64,000 nt of DNA, from positions 248,001 to 312,000 of the forward strand of contig JACRQG010000011.1 of NCBI GenBank assembly GCA_016222805.1. Direction: 5' to 3'. The notes below the pieces were generated by a model. It ran no database searches and was not told the DNA's origin. It worked only from the letters and a program-made list of their open reading frames with translations. The position numbers were made by a program, and so were the translations under genes. Source of the stretch: Verrucomicrobiota bacterium (GTDB taxonomy: Bacteria > Verrucomicrobiota > Verrucomicrobiia > Opitutales > Opitutaceae). This document shows, piece after piece, positions 52,956-61,989 of this stretch (positions within the stretch are counted from its first letter, which is position 1; every line of letters begins with the position of its first letter).

Positions 52956-55215
52956 CTGCCCCCGCCCTTTGCGTGTCGTCTCGCTCGGCCTGATGGCCGC
53001 GTTGGCCGTTGCCCCGGCCTTGCAGGCCCAGACCTCCGCGGTTTCCAAGCCGGTTGCTTCCGCTACCGCGTCCGATGAGCCCATCGTCATGTCCGAGTTC
53101 AACGTCGCCGGCACGGATGACGGCTGGGTGGCGACCAACGCGCTGTCCGGCACGCGGACCAACATGAACCTCCGCGAGCTGCCGCGCTCGATTCAGGTGG
53201 TGACCAGCGAATTCATGAACGACATCGGGGCGCTCACGCTCACCGATGCGACCGATTTCATGAGCGGCATCACGAATGTCGGCAACCAGGACCAGACCAA
53301 CGACAACAATACCTACCAGGTGCGCGGCTTCCGACAGAACAAACCCTATCGCAATGGCATGCGCGAGCCGTTTGCCGGCATGCTCTTTGACTCCGCGACG
53401 ATGGACCGGGTCGAGGTGCTGAAGGGCCCCAGCTCGCTGCTCGCGGGGGTGGCCGAGCCGGGCGGCATGTTCAATTCCGTGTCCAAGCTGCCGCGGCCGA
53501 AGCGCGAAATCAGCCTCACGGTCCGCGGCGACAACTGGGGCATGCTTCGCGGGGAGATCGATGCCTCGATGCCGCTGGGCGCGCGCCTCGCGACGCGCCT
53601 GGTGCTGGTTCGCCAGGCGGGTGACGCCTGGCAGCAATTCGCCTGGGCCAATCGCACGGTCTACTATGGATCGCTGTCCTACAAGGTGGCGGAGAACACG
53701 CGCTACACCGCCAACCTGGAATACATCGACTACCTGGCCTGCCCGCCGGCTCCGCGCAGCACGGTCGCTTCGACTTCGCCGCTGGCCGCCTTCACCTGGC
53801 ATCGCAACGGCGCGATCAACGGGTTGGATCTCAACGGCACCTACATCCCCTGGGATTTCAATCCCCTCGGGCCCAACAACCGCCGCACCCAGCGCATCGT
53901 CCGTGCGGGCAACCAGGTGGAGCACCGGTTCAACCCCATGTTCTCCCTCCGCGTGGCCGGGAATTTCACCCGCATGCACCGCATCGATCGCCGGCTCAGC
54001 GGCACGCAGATCAGCACCCGCGTCGTGAATGGGTTGACGGTGCCCAGCACCACCGCGCTGTCGTCCACCAACGACGACGAAACGGTGAACACCTACACCG
54101 CGCAGGGCGATCTCGTGGGGCGGTTCCACTACTGGCGCATCGCCCACCAGGCGATCCTCGGCGCGGAGTACATCGACACCGACAACCACCGCATCCGTGA
54201 CAACACGCCGGCGCTCACCCCGTACGTGTTCGGCGGCACGGTGCAACCGGCGTGGACGGAGATGCTCGATTCGTCCCGCTACACCCTGCCCAATAACCGC
54301 CTGAACGCCCACGCGCGGCGCCGGGGATACTCCCTCACCAACGTCTTCGCGCTCTTCGACAACCGGGCCCACCTGATGGCCGGTGTGCGACACGACGAGG
54401 GCACGATCATCAACCGCAACCCGATCGGCCTCGATGCGCTCGCGCGCTATCAGCGCGTGAAGGAGAATGCCAACTCCCCGACGGTCGGCGCGGCGTACCG
54501 GGTGAATGAGTGGCTCTCTGTGTTCACCTCTTCGAGCCGCTCCTTCGCCGGAGTGCCAGTGAGTGCGATCGACATCTACGGCAAACCGCTCGACAAGCAG
54601 GTGGGCGGCAAGGGCTATGATGTCGGCATCAAGACGGCGCTCTTCCAGAACCGCGTCTTCTTTAATGCCGCCGGCTTCCAGGTCGACCAGATCAACGGCA
54701 CGCGCCAGGCGGTCACTTCCGACATCATCGAGGCCGGCCTTGATCCGCTCGTCGTCACGGGGGCCCGCAGCATTCAGGACGTGTCGGCCCGCTCGCGCGG
54801 CTGGGAGTCGGATGTGACGGTGAAGTTGTTCGATGGCTACCAGATCGCGGGCACCTACACGAATCTCCATGCGTACGTGACCGCCAACAAGTCGAACCCC
54901 GCCGCTGTCGGCGGTCCGGTCTCCCAAGGCCCGGGCCGCGAGTCGTGGAGTTTCTTCCACAAGTACGATCTCCCTGGCGGTCTCTTCAAGGGCCTGACGC
55001 TCACGCATGGGGTCGTGTTTCGCGACAGCCGGCGACCCACGGTGCCCGGCTTCACCCGTCAGGATGCCAGCGCCTCCTTTCGCGCCACCATCTTCCAGCG
55101 GCGCGTCGCGTTCACGGTGCGGGTCCAGAATTTGCAGGACATCAAGTACTGGGAGGGATTCCAGAGCCGCGGCGCGCCGCGCACCACGTCGTTCTCGCTG
55201 AACACGCGGCTCTGA
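52948..55215 (+). CDS. TonB-dependent receptor (Opitutaceae type)
   Basis: A 755-residue outer-membrane active transporter. The signal peptide ends near AQTSAVSK; then the short lineage-typical stretch IVMSEFNVAG leads straight into the plug (LPRSIQVVTSEFMNDIGALTLTDA, YQVRGFRQNKPYRNGM, MDRVEVLKGPSSLLAGVAEPGG). There is no carboxypeptidase-like domain of SusC proteins and no SusD gene nearby. The rest is a 22-strand barrel. At 755 residues it is of siderophore-receptor size. Genomic context (sulfatase, sugar dehydrogenase) suggests an oligosaccharide ligand, but a metal chelate cannot be excluded. The last residues are SLNTRL rather than ending in an aromatic. Confidence 0.92.
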   Translation: MNSCPRPLRVVSLGLMAALAVAPALQAQTSAVSKPVASATASDEPIVMSEFNVAGTDDGWVATNALSGTRTNMNLRELPRSIQVVTSEFMNDIGALTLTDATDFMSGITNVGNQDQTNDNNTYQVRGFRQNKPYRNGMREPFAGMLFDSATMDRVEVLKGPSSLLAGVAEPGGMFNSVSKLPRPKREISLTVRGDNWGMLRGEIDASMPLGARLATRLVLVRQAGDAWQQFAWANRTVYYGSLSYKVAENTRYTANLEYIDYLACPPAPRSTVASTSPLAAFTWHRNGAINGLDLNGTYIPWDFNPLGPNNRRTQRIVRAGNQVEHRFNPMFSLRVAGNFTRMHRIDRRLSGTQISTRVVNGLTVPSTTALSSTNDDETVNTYTAQGDLVGRFHYWRIAHQAILGAEYIDTDNHRIRDNTPALTPYVFGGTVQPAWTEMLDSSRYTLPNNRLNAHARRRGYSLTNVFALFDNRAHLMAGVRHDEGTIINRNPIGLDALARYQRVKENANSPTVGAAYRVNEWLSVFTSSSRSFAGVPVSAIDIYGKPLDKQVGGKGYDVGIKTALFQNRVFFNAAGFQVDQINGTRQAVTSDIIEAGLDPLVVTGARSIQDVSARSRGWESDVTVKLFDGYQIAGTYTNLHAYVTANKSNPAAVGGPVSQGPGRESWSFFHKYDLPGGLFKGLTLTHGVVFRDSRRPTVPGFTRQDASASFRATIFQRRVAFTVRVQNLQDIKYWEGFQSRGAPRTTSFSLNTRL

Positions 55216-55378
55216 ACGACCGCGGGCCGTCGCCTCCCACCATGGCAATCCTCGGTTCGGCCCATCCGACCTCCACGAGGAACTTCGGTTCGAAAGTCTC
55301 GCGACGGCCGATGCGCCCACCGCACGACGCGGCTGGCGCAGCGTGCCGAGTCGGCCCGCGCCAGGCAGCCGTATCAAC

Positions 55379-55553
55379 CCGGAACCATGCAGTCGGGCTG
55401 ACGCACCTGCGGGAGTCCACTGACGAAACGGTGACCTGTGGGCGGGGCGACCGCGCCCCGCTCCGCGACGAGGTCGTCGCGGCTACATTGCTGCGGTGCA
55501 CGTCGACTTCGACTGCATTGCGGTGCACGTCGACTTCGACTGCATCGTTCCGG
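55379..55553. mobile_element. MITE-like non-autonomous element, copy 2 (with 27-bp tandem duplication)
   Basis: The second copy of the element at 28303, in the same orientation. The left end CCGGAACCATGCAGTCG differs from the right-end complement by one base. ATCAAC flanks both sides (55373-55378 and 55554-55559). A 27-bp unit is duplicated at 55492-55518 and 55519-55545, different from the 41-bp duplication of copy 1. Without duplications both copies are 148 bp and differ at one position. It has no coding capacity and lies between two TonB receptor genes. Confidence 0.85.
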
Positions 55554-55559
55554 ATCAAC

Positions 55560-55758
55560 CTGGATTTGGTTGGGGCCGATCGTCGCGCGGTCCCCCTGGC
55601 GGGAACTCACCCTCTAGGCCGACCTTTTGTCGTGCCGCGGGCGGTGACCGTTGGCGCGAAAACGTAAAAGGAAAACGCAAAACGGCCTACCGCCCCGTCG
55701 GGGCAGTTGCTACGCTGGGGGGCGGGTCATCGCCTCGTCTGGCGTCGCCCGACCTACC
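55560..55758. promoter_or_regulatory. Leader of the second TonB receptor with A-rich direct repeats
   Basis: Between the mobile element and the receptor start is an unusually A-rich patch (55657-55684). It has GAAAACG at 55658-55664 and 55671-55677 and CAAAACG at 55678-55684. In such GC-rich DNA this stands out and could be an operator or UP-like element. A CCCCGTCGGGG hairpin follows at about 55692-55702. No ribosome site is obvious. The rest of the 543-bp gap 55216-55758 holds mobile element copy 2 and nothing else I can support. Confidence 0.35.
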
Positions 55759-58662
55759 ATGACTACCCCATCCCGAAGTGCGTCCTTCCGTTGGCCCGTC
55801 CGCTGGGCGGCGTGGTGTTGCCTGCTCCCGGGCCTGTCCGGTGCCGAGGCCGAGAAGGTCGTGCTGTCGCCGTTTGAAGTCACGGCGAGCTCCTTCGACA
55901 CCTACGAAGCGACCAACACCAACGCCATCACCGGCACCAATACCGCGCTCGGCAAGACGCCCCTCGACGCGAAGGTGTTCAACCGGCAGCTCATGGACGA
56001 GATGGGCGTGGTCGACATGACCCAGATGCTTTCCCTGCTCGGCGGGCTTGGCGCCGCCACCATCAGCGGCGGCAACGAGGAAGTCCGCGGCGACATGGAA
56101 GGCGACCGGCAGGATCCGAAGAGCATGTACATGCGCGGGCTGCAGATTAACAACCCGCGGCGCGACGGTTTCCTCCGCTCCGACACCTCGCTCATGGACT
56201 CCTTCGACGTCGAGCGCGTGGAGGCGATCGGCGGCTCCAACTCGCTGTTGTTCGGCTCGGGAGATGCCGGCGGCGTAATCACGAGCAGTTCCAAGCGCGC
56301 CGTGGTGGGTCGACCGGCGCGGGGGACCTTGTCGGCGGGGGCGGATTCCGAAGGCAGCCGTCGCTTCGCCGTGGATGCGGGCGCCGGATCGAAGTATTGG
56401 GCGTTCCGGGTCAATGCGGTCCACGGCGACGCGAAGTACTTCCGCCCCGCGAACCGTCAGGTGAACGAAGGCCTCCACCTCGCCGCCACGTTCCGGCCCT
56501 GGCGGCGCCTTGAGATCCGGGGCGAGTGGCGGCACCTGACTCGCGTCACGACCTATCCCAACTCGGGCACGGTGCGCGCGCCGCTCACTTGGTTGTTGCC
56601 GACGGGCGAGCGGGTGGACGGCCAGAGCACCCGCTACATTGCGGCGTTCCCAAACGCGCGCGAACTGACCGGCGGCCTCATCGATGTCACCAAGGCCGAC
56701 ACCCTCTTCGGTCCGTACTACGCCTTTGCTTTCAAGAACAAGCTCAAGTCCATCGTGGCCGAAGCGAGCCTCACCGACAACCTCGCCCTGCAGCTGCGCT
56801 ACGGCCACGACGCGCGGGTGAACAACGCACTGAGCCCGACCAACAGCACGATCTTCGCCCCGGGATCCGCCGGCAACCTGTACGTTGATCCGGTGACCGG
56901 ACAGGTCGGCACGCAATGGGCGTTCACCTCCGGACTGCCCCAGTTGAATCCGTTTCACACCGGCGCGCGGGGGTATCGCGCCGCCGTGGTCTACCAGAAG
57001 AGCCTGGGGTGGCTGGGGCGCCACCAGGCCAGCGCGTTTCTGCAGGACATGCAGTCGTGGACAAATCAGGAACAGTGGAGGTATTTCGAGACGGACGCGT
57101 CCGGCAAGGTGATCCAGAACCCGGCGCTCCTCCAGGCGACCGACTCCGGCCGCATCAACATGCCGGCGATTTGGCTGCCGGTGAACACGACCCAAATCAT
57201 CGGCGGACGGAAGTGGCCCTTTTCCTCCGTACTCCACCCCAACGGTAAGACCTACGTTGCCCAGCCGGTGATCTACCCTGGAGCGGTGCCGGCGACTCCG
57301 GCCAACCCCTGGGGTTTCTCCGGTCCCCTCAACCCGGCCACTGGCGCGAGCACCGTCACGGGGTATTACCACGAGGAGACCATCGAGCGCAGCCACGGCT
57401 TCAGCCTATTCAGCGAGTGGTGGAAAGGGCGCATCGACACCATGGCCGGCTACCGGGCCGAGGAGGCGAGCTACCTTCGCTCCACCACGGGCCAGAAGCG
57501 CGGCCCCATCACCTACGACAGCCTCACGGCCGGCGCCGTGATCGACACGCCCGTGAAGGGCCTGCGCGTTTCCGTCAACTACTCCACCAACGCCAAGATC
57601 AACTTCGACACGACCCGCGACATCTTCAACCAGCCCCTGCCTCCGGGGAAGGGCGTGAGCAAGGATGTCGGCCTGAAGTTCGGGCTGTGGGGCGACCGGG
57701 TCTCGGGCAACCTGAACTACTACGTCTCCGAGGCGCAGAACTTCACCGCCACGCTGGGCGGCACCCAGAACGACATCGATCCCAACGGCATCAACGGCCG
57801 CAACGGCGGCGGGGCCTACACCTACAGCAAGACCTCCGACGGCTACAACCTCACGCTGTCCGCGCGCCCGCTCCGCGGCTGGGAAGTCCGCATCAACTTC
57901 GCCACCGCCAACGGCAGCGAGCGTTCCGATGTCATCCTGCCCCAATTTTACAACGACCAGTTCAACACCACCACGGTCGGCGGCCAGGCGGTTGTGGGGG
58001 TGCGCGCCACCGCGGGGGCGGCGGTCACGCCCCTGCTCGTGCCCTCCACTCCGGGTGACCCGGCCTCGGCCCGGATTCCGCTCTCGCTCGCGATGATGAA
58101 GGACCCGACCAGCCCGTATTACGCGCAACTGGATCTGGAGTCGGGCCAGATTCTCAATGCCGAGGCGCTCGGCCTGCTGACCCCCGGGGTGGGCACGCTG
58201 ACGACCGGCCTGCCGATCACCGATCACCAGCTCGGCTTTGTTTCGCCCTCCGGCGGCACGCTGATCGTCCGCCGCGCCGGGGAGCGGACCTTCGGCTACG
58301 CCGAGCGGAGCTACAGCCTGATCAACCGCTTCCAGTTCCAGGAGGGCAGGCTCCGCGGACTCGTGGTCGGCCTCAGCAGCAGCTTGCGGGAAAACCACCG
58401 CGGGTACATGTACACCGACGCGGCTGACGGCAACAAACGCAAGATGTACTACTTCCCCGATCGCCTGCTCCACGATCTGTTCGCCCTCTACCGTTTGAAG
58501 CCTTGGGGCAACGTGCGCACGACGCTGCAGGTCAACGTCTCGAACCTGCTCGATGCCAACGAAGTGATGTATCTCGTGCGGTCGACCAACGGCACCCTGC
58601 GCTATGCCCAGTGGCTCAACTCGCCGCGCAAGCTGGCGGTGACCACCACGCTGAGCTTCTGA
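55759..58662 (+). CDS. TonB-dependent receptor, large
   Basis: A 967-residue outer-membrane receptor. After a signal peptide (about residues 1-30, ending LSGAEA) the lineage-typical stretch VVLSPFEVTASSFDTYEATNTNAITGTNT leads to the plug; MYMRGLQINNPRRDGFLR, FDVERVEAIGGSNSLLFGSGDAGG and VITSSSKRA are plug landmarks. The barrel ends in Phe (VTTTLSF), the BAM signal. There is no SusC-type N-terminal extension and no SusD. It heads a gene run with a hexuronate-type MFS permease and a sugar oxidoreductase, so an oligosaccharide or uronate-bearing ligand is likely. Confidence 0.93.
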   Translation: MTTPSRSASFRWPVRWAAWCCLLPGLSGAEAEKVVLSPFEVTASSFDTYEATNTNAITGTNTALGKTPLDAKVFNRQLMDEMGVVDMTQMLSLLGGLGAATISGGNEEVRGDMEGDRQDPKSMYMRGLQINNPRRDGFLRSDTSLMDSFDVERVEAIGGSNSLLFGSGDAGGVITSSSKRAVVGRPARGTLSAGADSEGSRRFAVDAGAGSKYWAFRVNAVHGDAKYFRPANRQVNEGLHLAATFRPWRRLEIRGEWRHLTRVTTYPNSGTVRAPLTWLLPTGERVDGQSTRYIAAFPNARELTGGLIDVTKADTLFGPYYAFAFKNKLKSIVAEASLTDNLALQLRYGHDARVNNALSPTNSTIFAPGSAGNLYVDPVTGQVGTQWAFTSGLPQLNPFHTGARGYRAAVVYQKSLGWLGRHQASAFLQDMQSWTNQEQWRYFETDASGKVIQNPALLQATDSGRINMPAIWLPVNTTQIIGGRKWPFSSVLHPNGKTYVAQPVIYPGAVPATPANPWGFSGPLNPATGASTVTGYYHEETIERSHGFSLFSEWWKGRIDTMAGYRAEEASYLRSTTGQKRGPITYDSLTAGAVIDTPVKGLRVSVNYSTNAKINFDTTRDIFNQPLPPGKGVSKDVGLKFGLWGDRVSGNLNYYVSEAQNFTATLGGTQNDIDPNGINGRNGGGAYTYSKTSDGYNLTLSARPLRGWEVRINFATANGSERSDVILPQFYNDQFNTTTVGGQAVVGVRATAGAAVTPLLVPSTPGDPASARIPLSLAMMKDPTSPYYAQLDLESGQILNAEALGLLTPGVGTLTTGLPITDHQLGFVSPSGGTLIVRRAGERTFGYAERSYSLINRFQFQEGRLRGLVVGLSSSLRENHRGYMYTDAADGNKRKMYYFPDRLLHDLFALYRLKPWGNVRTTLQVNVSNLLDANEVMYLVRSTNGTLRYAQWLNSPRKLAVTTTLSF

Positions 58663-58682
58663 GCGCCCGCGGCGACTGTCCC

Positions 58683-59966
58683 ATGGCCAAGGCCGAGTCA
58701 CTGCGCTGGACGATCGCCGGGCTGCTCTTCCTCTCGACCGGGCTCAACTACCTCGACCGGCAGACGCTCTCGATCCTCGCCACCACGATCCAGGAGGACC
58801 TGAAAATCGACGACATGGGCTATGCCCGGATCACGTCGTACTTTCTCTTCAGCTACACGATTATGTACGCGGTGAGCGGCCGGCTGGTGGATTTCCTCGG
58901 CACCCGGCGGAGCCTGGCGCTGGCGGTCTCGGGCTGGTCGCTGGCGGGCATCCTGCACGGGGTGGCCCATTCGGCGGGGCAGCTGGCGGCCTGCCGGCTG
59001 GTGCTGGGGACCTTTGAATCCGCGAACTTCCCGGCGGGCATCAAGGCGGTGGCGGAGTGGTTTCCCGTGAAGCTGCGGGCGCTGGGCATCGGGATCTTCG
59101 CGGCCGGCGGATCCTTCGGGGCGGCGGTGGCGGCCCCGCTCGTCTCCTCCCTGGCCCTGGCCTACGGCTGGCGGCTGGCGTTCGTGGTCGTGGGCGCGCT
59201 GGGATTCGTCTGGATGGCGGCCTGGCTCATTGTCTACCAACCGGCGGCGCGGCACCCGCGGCTGACCGCGGAGGAGCGCGCCGGGTTCGAACGGGAGGCG
59301 GACGCCGCTGGGGGCAAGGTGACTTTCGGCCTCTGGGCTTTGCTGGCGAGCCGGCGCACCTGGGGCTGCATTCTGGTGCGGGTCTTCACCGATCCGATCG
59401 TCTACTTCGTCAGCTTCTGGATCCCGAAGTACCTGACCACCGCCCACGGGTTTTCGCTCGCCGACATCGGCCGGTACGCGTGGATCCCGTTCGTGGCGCT
59501 CTCGGGCGGGAACATCCTCGGCGGTTCAATCGCGAGTTGGCTCGTGGAGCGGGGCGGGGGAGTCGATCGGGTGAGAAAGGGGCTGATGCTGTCGGCGTCG
59601 TTGCTGGTGCTCGGTTCCGGGGCCCTGGTCGCGACCGCAACCAACCCGACTGCCGCCCTGCTCGGCATCACGGGCATCAGCCTGGGACACGGATTGTGGG
59701 GCAACCTGGCGGTGCCGTCCGAGGTGTTTCCTTCGCACAGTGTCGCCTTTGTCACCGGTCTCGCAGGTACGCTGGGGGGCGTGGCCGGAATCCTTTCGCA
59801 GTTCGGCATCGCGTGGGCGGCGGGGAACCAGGGCTACGGCTTGATCTTCGGCGTGTTCAGCGTCTGCCCGTTGCTGGCCTATTTGGCCGTAAAGATCCTG
59901 GTGGGACGCCTCGGGGAGATTTCCTTCGAGCTGGCTGCGCCGGTGGAGAAAAAAATTCATGCCTAA
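58683..59966 (+). CDS. MFS transporter, hexuronate (ExuT/UhpC-like) type
   Basis: A 427-residue inner-membrane transporter with 12 helices. The opening STGLNYLDRQTLSILATTIQ and the cytoplasmic loop motif GRLVDFLGTRRSLALA match the anion:cation symporter/hexuronate group, as do GTFESANFPAGIKAVAEWFP and LGIGIFAAGGSFGAAVAAPL. Uptake of galacturonate, glucuronate or related acid sugars with protons is the family default. It starts 20 bp after the receptor and its 3' end overlaps the next gene by eight bases, so it belongs to the same operon. Confidence 0.92.
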   Translation: MAKAESLRWTIAGLLFLSTGLNYLDRQTLSILATTIQEDLKIDDMGYARITSYFLFSYTIMYAVSGRLVDFLGTRRSLALAVSGWSLAGILHGVAHSAGQLAACRLVLGTFESANFPAGIKAVAEWFPVKLRALGIGIFAAGGSFGAAVAAPLVSSLALAYGWRLAFVVVGALGFVWMAAWLIVYQPAARHPRLTAEERAGFEREADAAGGKVTFGLWALLASRRTWGCILVRVFTDPIVYFVSFWIPKYLTTAHGFSLADIGRYAWIPFVALSGGNILGGSIASWLVERGGGVDRVRKGLMLSASLLVLGSGALVATATNPTAALLGITGISLGHGLWGNLAVPSEVFPSHSVAFVTGLAGTLGGVAGILSQFGIAWAAGNQGYGLIFGVFSVCPLLAYLAVKILVGRLGEISFELAAPVEKKIHA

Positions 59967-61086
59967 GGAACTTCGCATTGCGATTGCGGGCGCCGGTCAA
60001 ATGGGTGCGGCTCACGCCGACGCGTATCGCGCCTGCAATCTCCGGGTGGTGGCGGTGGCGGACAGCAATCCGGAGCGGGCTGGGCAACTCGCCGCGGCGC
60101 ACGGCGCCTGGGCGTGTCGGAGCACCGAGGAGGCGCTGCGCCAGGGCGTCGACGCGCTCAGCATCTGCCTGCCGCACAGCCTGCACTTTGAGGCCGCGAT
60201 GGCGGCGGTCGGGCAGGGGGTCGCACTCCTGATCGAGAAACCGCATTGCATCACGTTGGCGGAGTCGCGCGCCCTGCGGGCCCGGTGCGCGGAGCGGGGC
60301 GTCCCGGCGATGGCGGGTTTCACTCATCGTTTCCTGGCCACGTCGCGGCGGCTCAAGGCTGAGATTGGATCCGGACGCTTGGGGCGGGTGGGCCTGGCAA
60401 TTGACCATCTGGTCGCGAACGGGCTCGGTCCCGCCGCTCCGGAGTGGTACGGCGAGCGGGCATTGGCGGGAGGCGGGATCGCCATGATCGGCATGATCCA
60501 CTCCATCGACCGGCTGCGCTGGCTCCTCGCGGCGGAGATCGAGTCGGTGCAGGCCCTCGTGCAACCGCCGGTTTCGGAGCGAGGGGTGGAAGACACCGCA
60601 CTGGTTCTGCTCCAGTTCTCCAACGGAGCCCAGGCCTCCCTGGTGGCCCACCGGTCGCCGGTGGTCGGTCATCCGCGGTCGCACCGTTACGAGCTCTTCG
60701 GCGAGCGGCTGAACGCCTACTGCTCCGTGGGGTCGTTTGCGCTGCAGGAACTGCACCTGGCCGGGGCCGGTGTGGACGAGCGCGTCACCGTCACCGACGA
60801 CGCCCCCTTTGTCGCCGAAATCCGGGAGTTCTCCTCCGCCCTCGCGGAGGGACGCGTCCCGAGCCCTAGCCTCGACGAGGCTGAAATCGCCCTTGGCGCG
60901 GTTCTGGCGATCTACGAGTCGGCGCGACTCCGCCGGCCGATCCTCCTCCGGGAATTTCTCGAGCAGGAGGCCGCGTTGGAGCGGAGCGGCAATGTGGTCT
61001 CACCGCCGGCCACGCTTTCGCCTCGCACCAGCGCGGCTCCCGCCACGGGAACGGTCTCAACGCGCGCGGTGAGGAACCCGAATTGA
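59959..61086 (+). CDS. Gfo/Idh/MocA family oxidoreductase, cytoplasmic
   Basis: A 375-residue NAD(P)-dependent sugar oxidoreductase. The Rossmann motif IAIAGAGQMGAAHADAY starts at about residue 7; VALLIEKPHCITLAE contains the EKP lysine; and GGIAMIGMIHSIDRLRWLL is the catalytic-histidine region. Unlike the copy at 2254 it has no Tat signal, so it acts in the cytoplasm on the imported sugar. About 30 residues at the C-terminus are low-complexity (Pro/Ala/Thr). The start overlaps the end of the transporter gene. Confidence 0.92.
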   Translation: MPKELRIAIAGAGQMGAAHADAYRACNLRVVAVADSNPERAGQLAAAHGAWACRSTEEALRQGVDALSICLPHSLHFEAAMAAVGQGVALLIEKPHCITLAESRALRARCAERGVPAMAGFTHRFLATSRRLKAEIGSGRLGRVGLAIDHLVANGLGPAAPEWYGERALAGGGIAMIGMIHSIDRLRWLLAAEIESVQALVQPPVSERGVEDTALVLLQFSNGAQASLVAHRSPVVGHPRSHRYELFGERLNAYCSVGSFALQELHLAGAGVDERVTVTDDAPFVAEIREFSSALAEGRVPSPSLDEAEIALGAVLAIYESARLRRPILLREFLEQEAALERSGNVVSPPATLSPRTSAAPATGTVSTRAVRNPN

Positions 61087-61101
61087 CCGGCCTTTCTCCC
61101 T

Positions 61102-61989
61102 ATGCCCGACCTGATCTTCCTCTCCAAGTTCTCGCCGCTGCCGCGCATCTTCTTCGCCGATGACTTCGACGAGGGCGTCAACGGCTGGTGTGAGCTGATC
61201 GGCAACCACGACGGCGACCTGAACAAGGTGCGCAAGGTGATGGAGGATCTCCGGCCGCCGCAGTTGTCGAACGCGAACTTCTTCGACATCGGCAGCCACG
61301 GCTCCCTCTCCGGCACGTACTCGCTCAAGCTCGCGACCCGGGCGAAGGCGGGGCACATGGCCCAGGCCATCAAACGCACGACCTCCCGCGGCGACGGCCG
61401 CGTGCGGGTCGAGTGTTACTTCACCTACAAGGCGGAGCAGATCTTCGGGGCGGACACGAACTGGGACGGGAACGTCGATCCCTCGGAGCGGAACTTCGGC
61501 GACTTCACGATCAGCAACGACATCTGCGAGGGCGACGAGGGGCGTCGTTACCACATCGCGCTGCGCTACCTCAACACCGACAAGTCGGGGGCGCTGGTGC
61601 AGCGCTGGATGTACAAGACGTCGGTGCAGCCGAGCACCAAGATGGTGATGTCGAGGATGGTGAAACCCAACTACGACTACCACGTGGTCAACGAGGATGA
61701 CTGGCTGCCGGTGCCGGGCGGTCACCAGCCGTTCTGCTACAACGAGATTCCGACGAAGATCAACTGGCACTACCTGCGGTGGGATTTCGACACGCGGACG
61801 CGCCGCAGCGTGGAACTACAGGTGAACAACCTGGTGATGCCGCTGCAGGACATCCCCGTGCCGCTCTACGATCACCCGTACAAGGCGCTGAACCGGCTGA
61901 TGAACTTCTGCTTCGATGTCCGGACCCACCGGCCCGTGCGGAACTTCCTCTTCCTCGATTCCGTCGTCGTCTCGTTTGAGCAGCCATGA
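61102..61989 (+). CDS. Uncharacterised protein in glycan operon (possibly DUF6772 family)
   Basis: A 295-residue protein with no signal peptide or membrane helix. Beta-rich segments with many aromatics (DDFDEGVNGWCELIGNHDGD, GTYSLKLATRAKAG, VRVECYFTYKAEQIFG, HYLRWDFDTRTRRSVELQVNN, RNFLFLDSVVVSFEQP) suggest a concanavalin-like jelly roll, as in laminin-G-type glycan-binding or glycan-cleaving folds. I think it belongs to a domain of unknown function, DUF6772, but I am not sure. It lies 15 bp after the oxidoreductase and overlaps the next gene by four bases. Confidence 0.75.
   Translation: MPDLIFLSKFSPLPRIFFADDFDEGVNGWCELIGNHDGDLNKVRKVMEDLRPPQLSNANFFDIGSHGSLSGTYSLKLATRAKAGHMAQAIKRTTSRGDGRVRVECYFTYKAEQIFGADTNWDGNVDPSERNFGDFTISNDICEGDEGRRYHIALRYLNTDKSGALVQRWMYKTSVQPSTKMVMSRMVKPNYDYHVVNEDDWLPVPGGHQPFCYNEIPTKINWHYLRWDFDTRTRRSVELQVNNLVMPLQDIPVPLYDHPYKALNRLMNFCFDVRTHRPVRNFLFLDSVVVSFEQP

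Noticed and set aside
52948-58662. SusC/SusD-type polysaccharide utilisation locus
   Set aside because: Both receptors lack the SusC N-terminal extension and no SusD-like lipoprotein gene is present.
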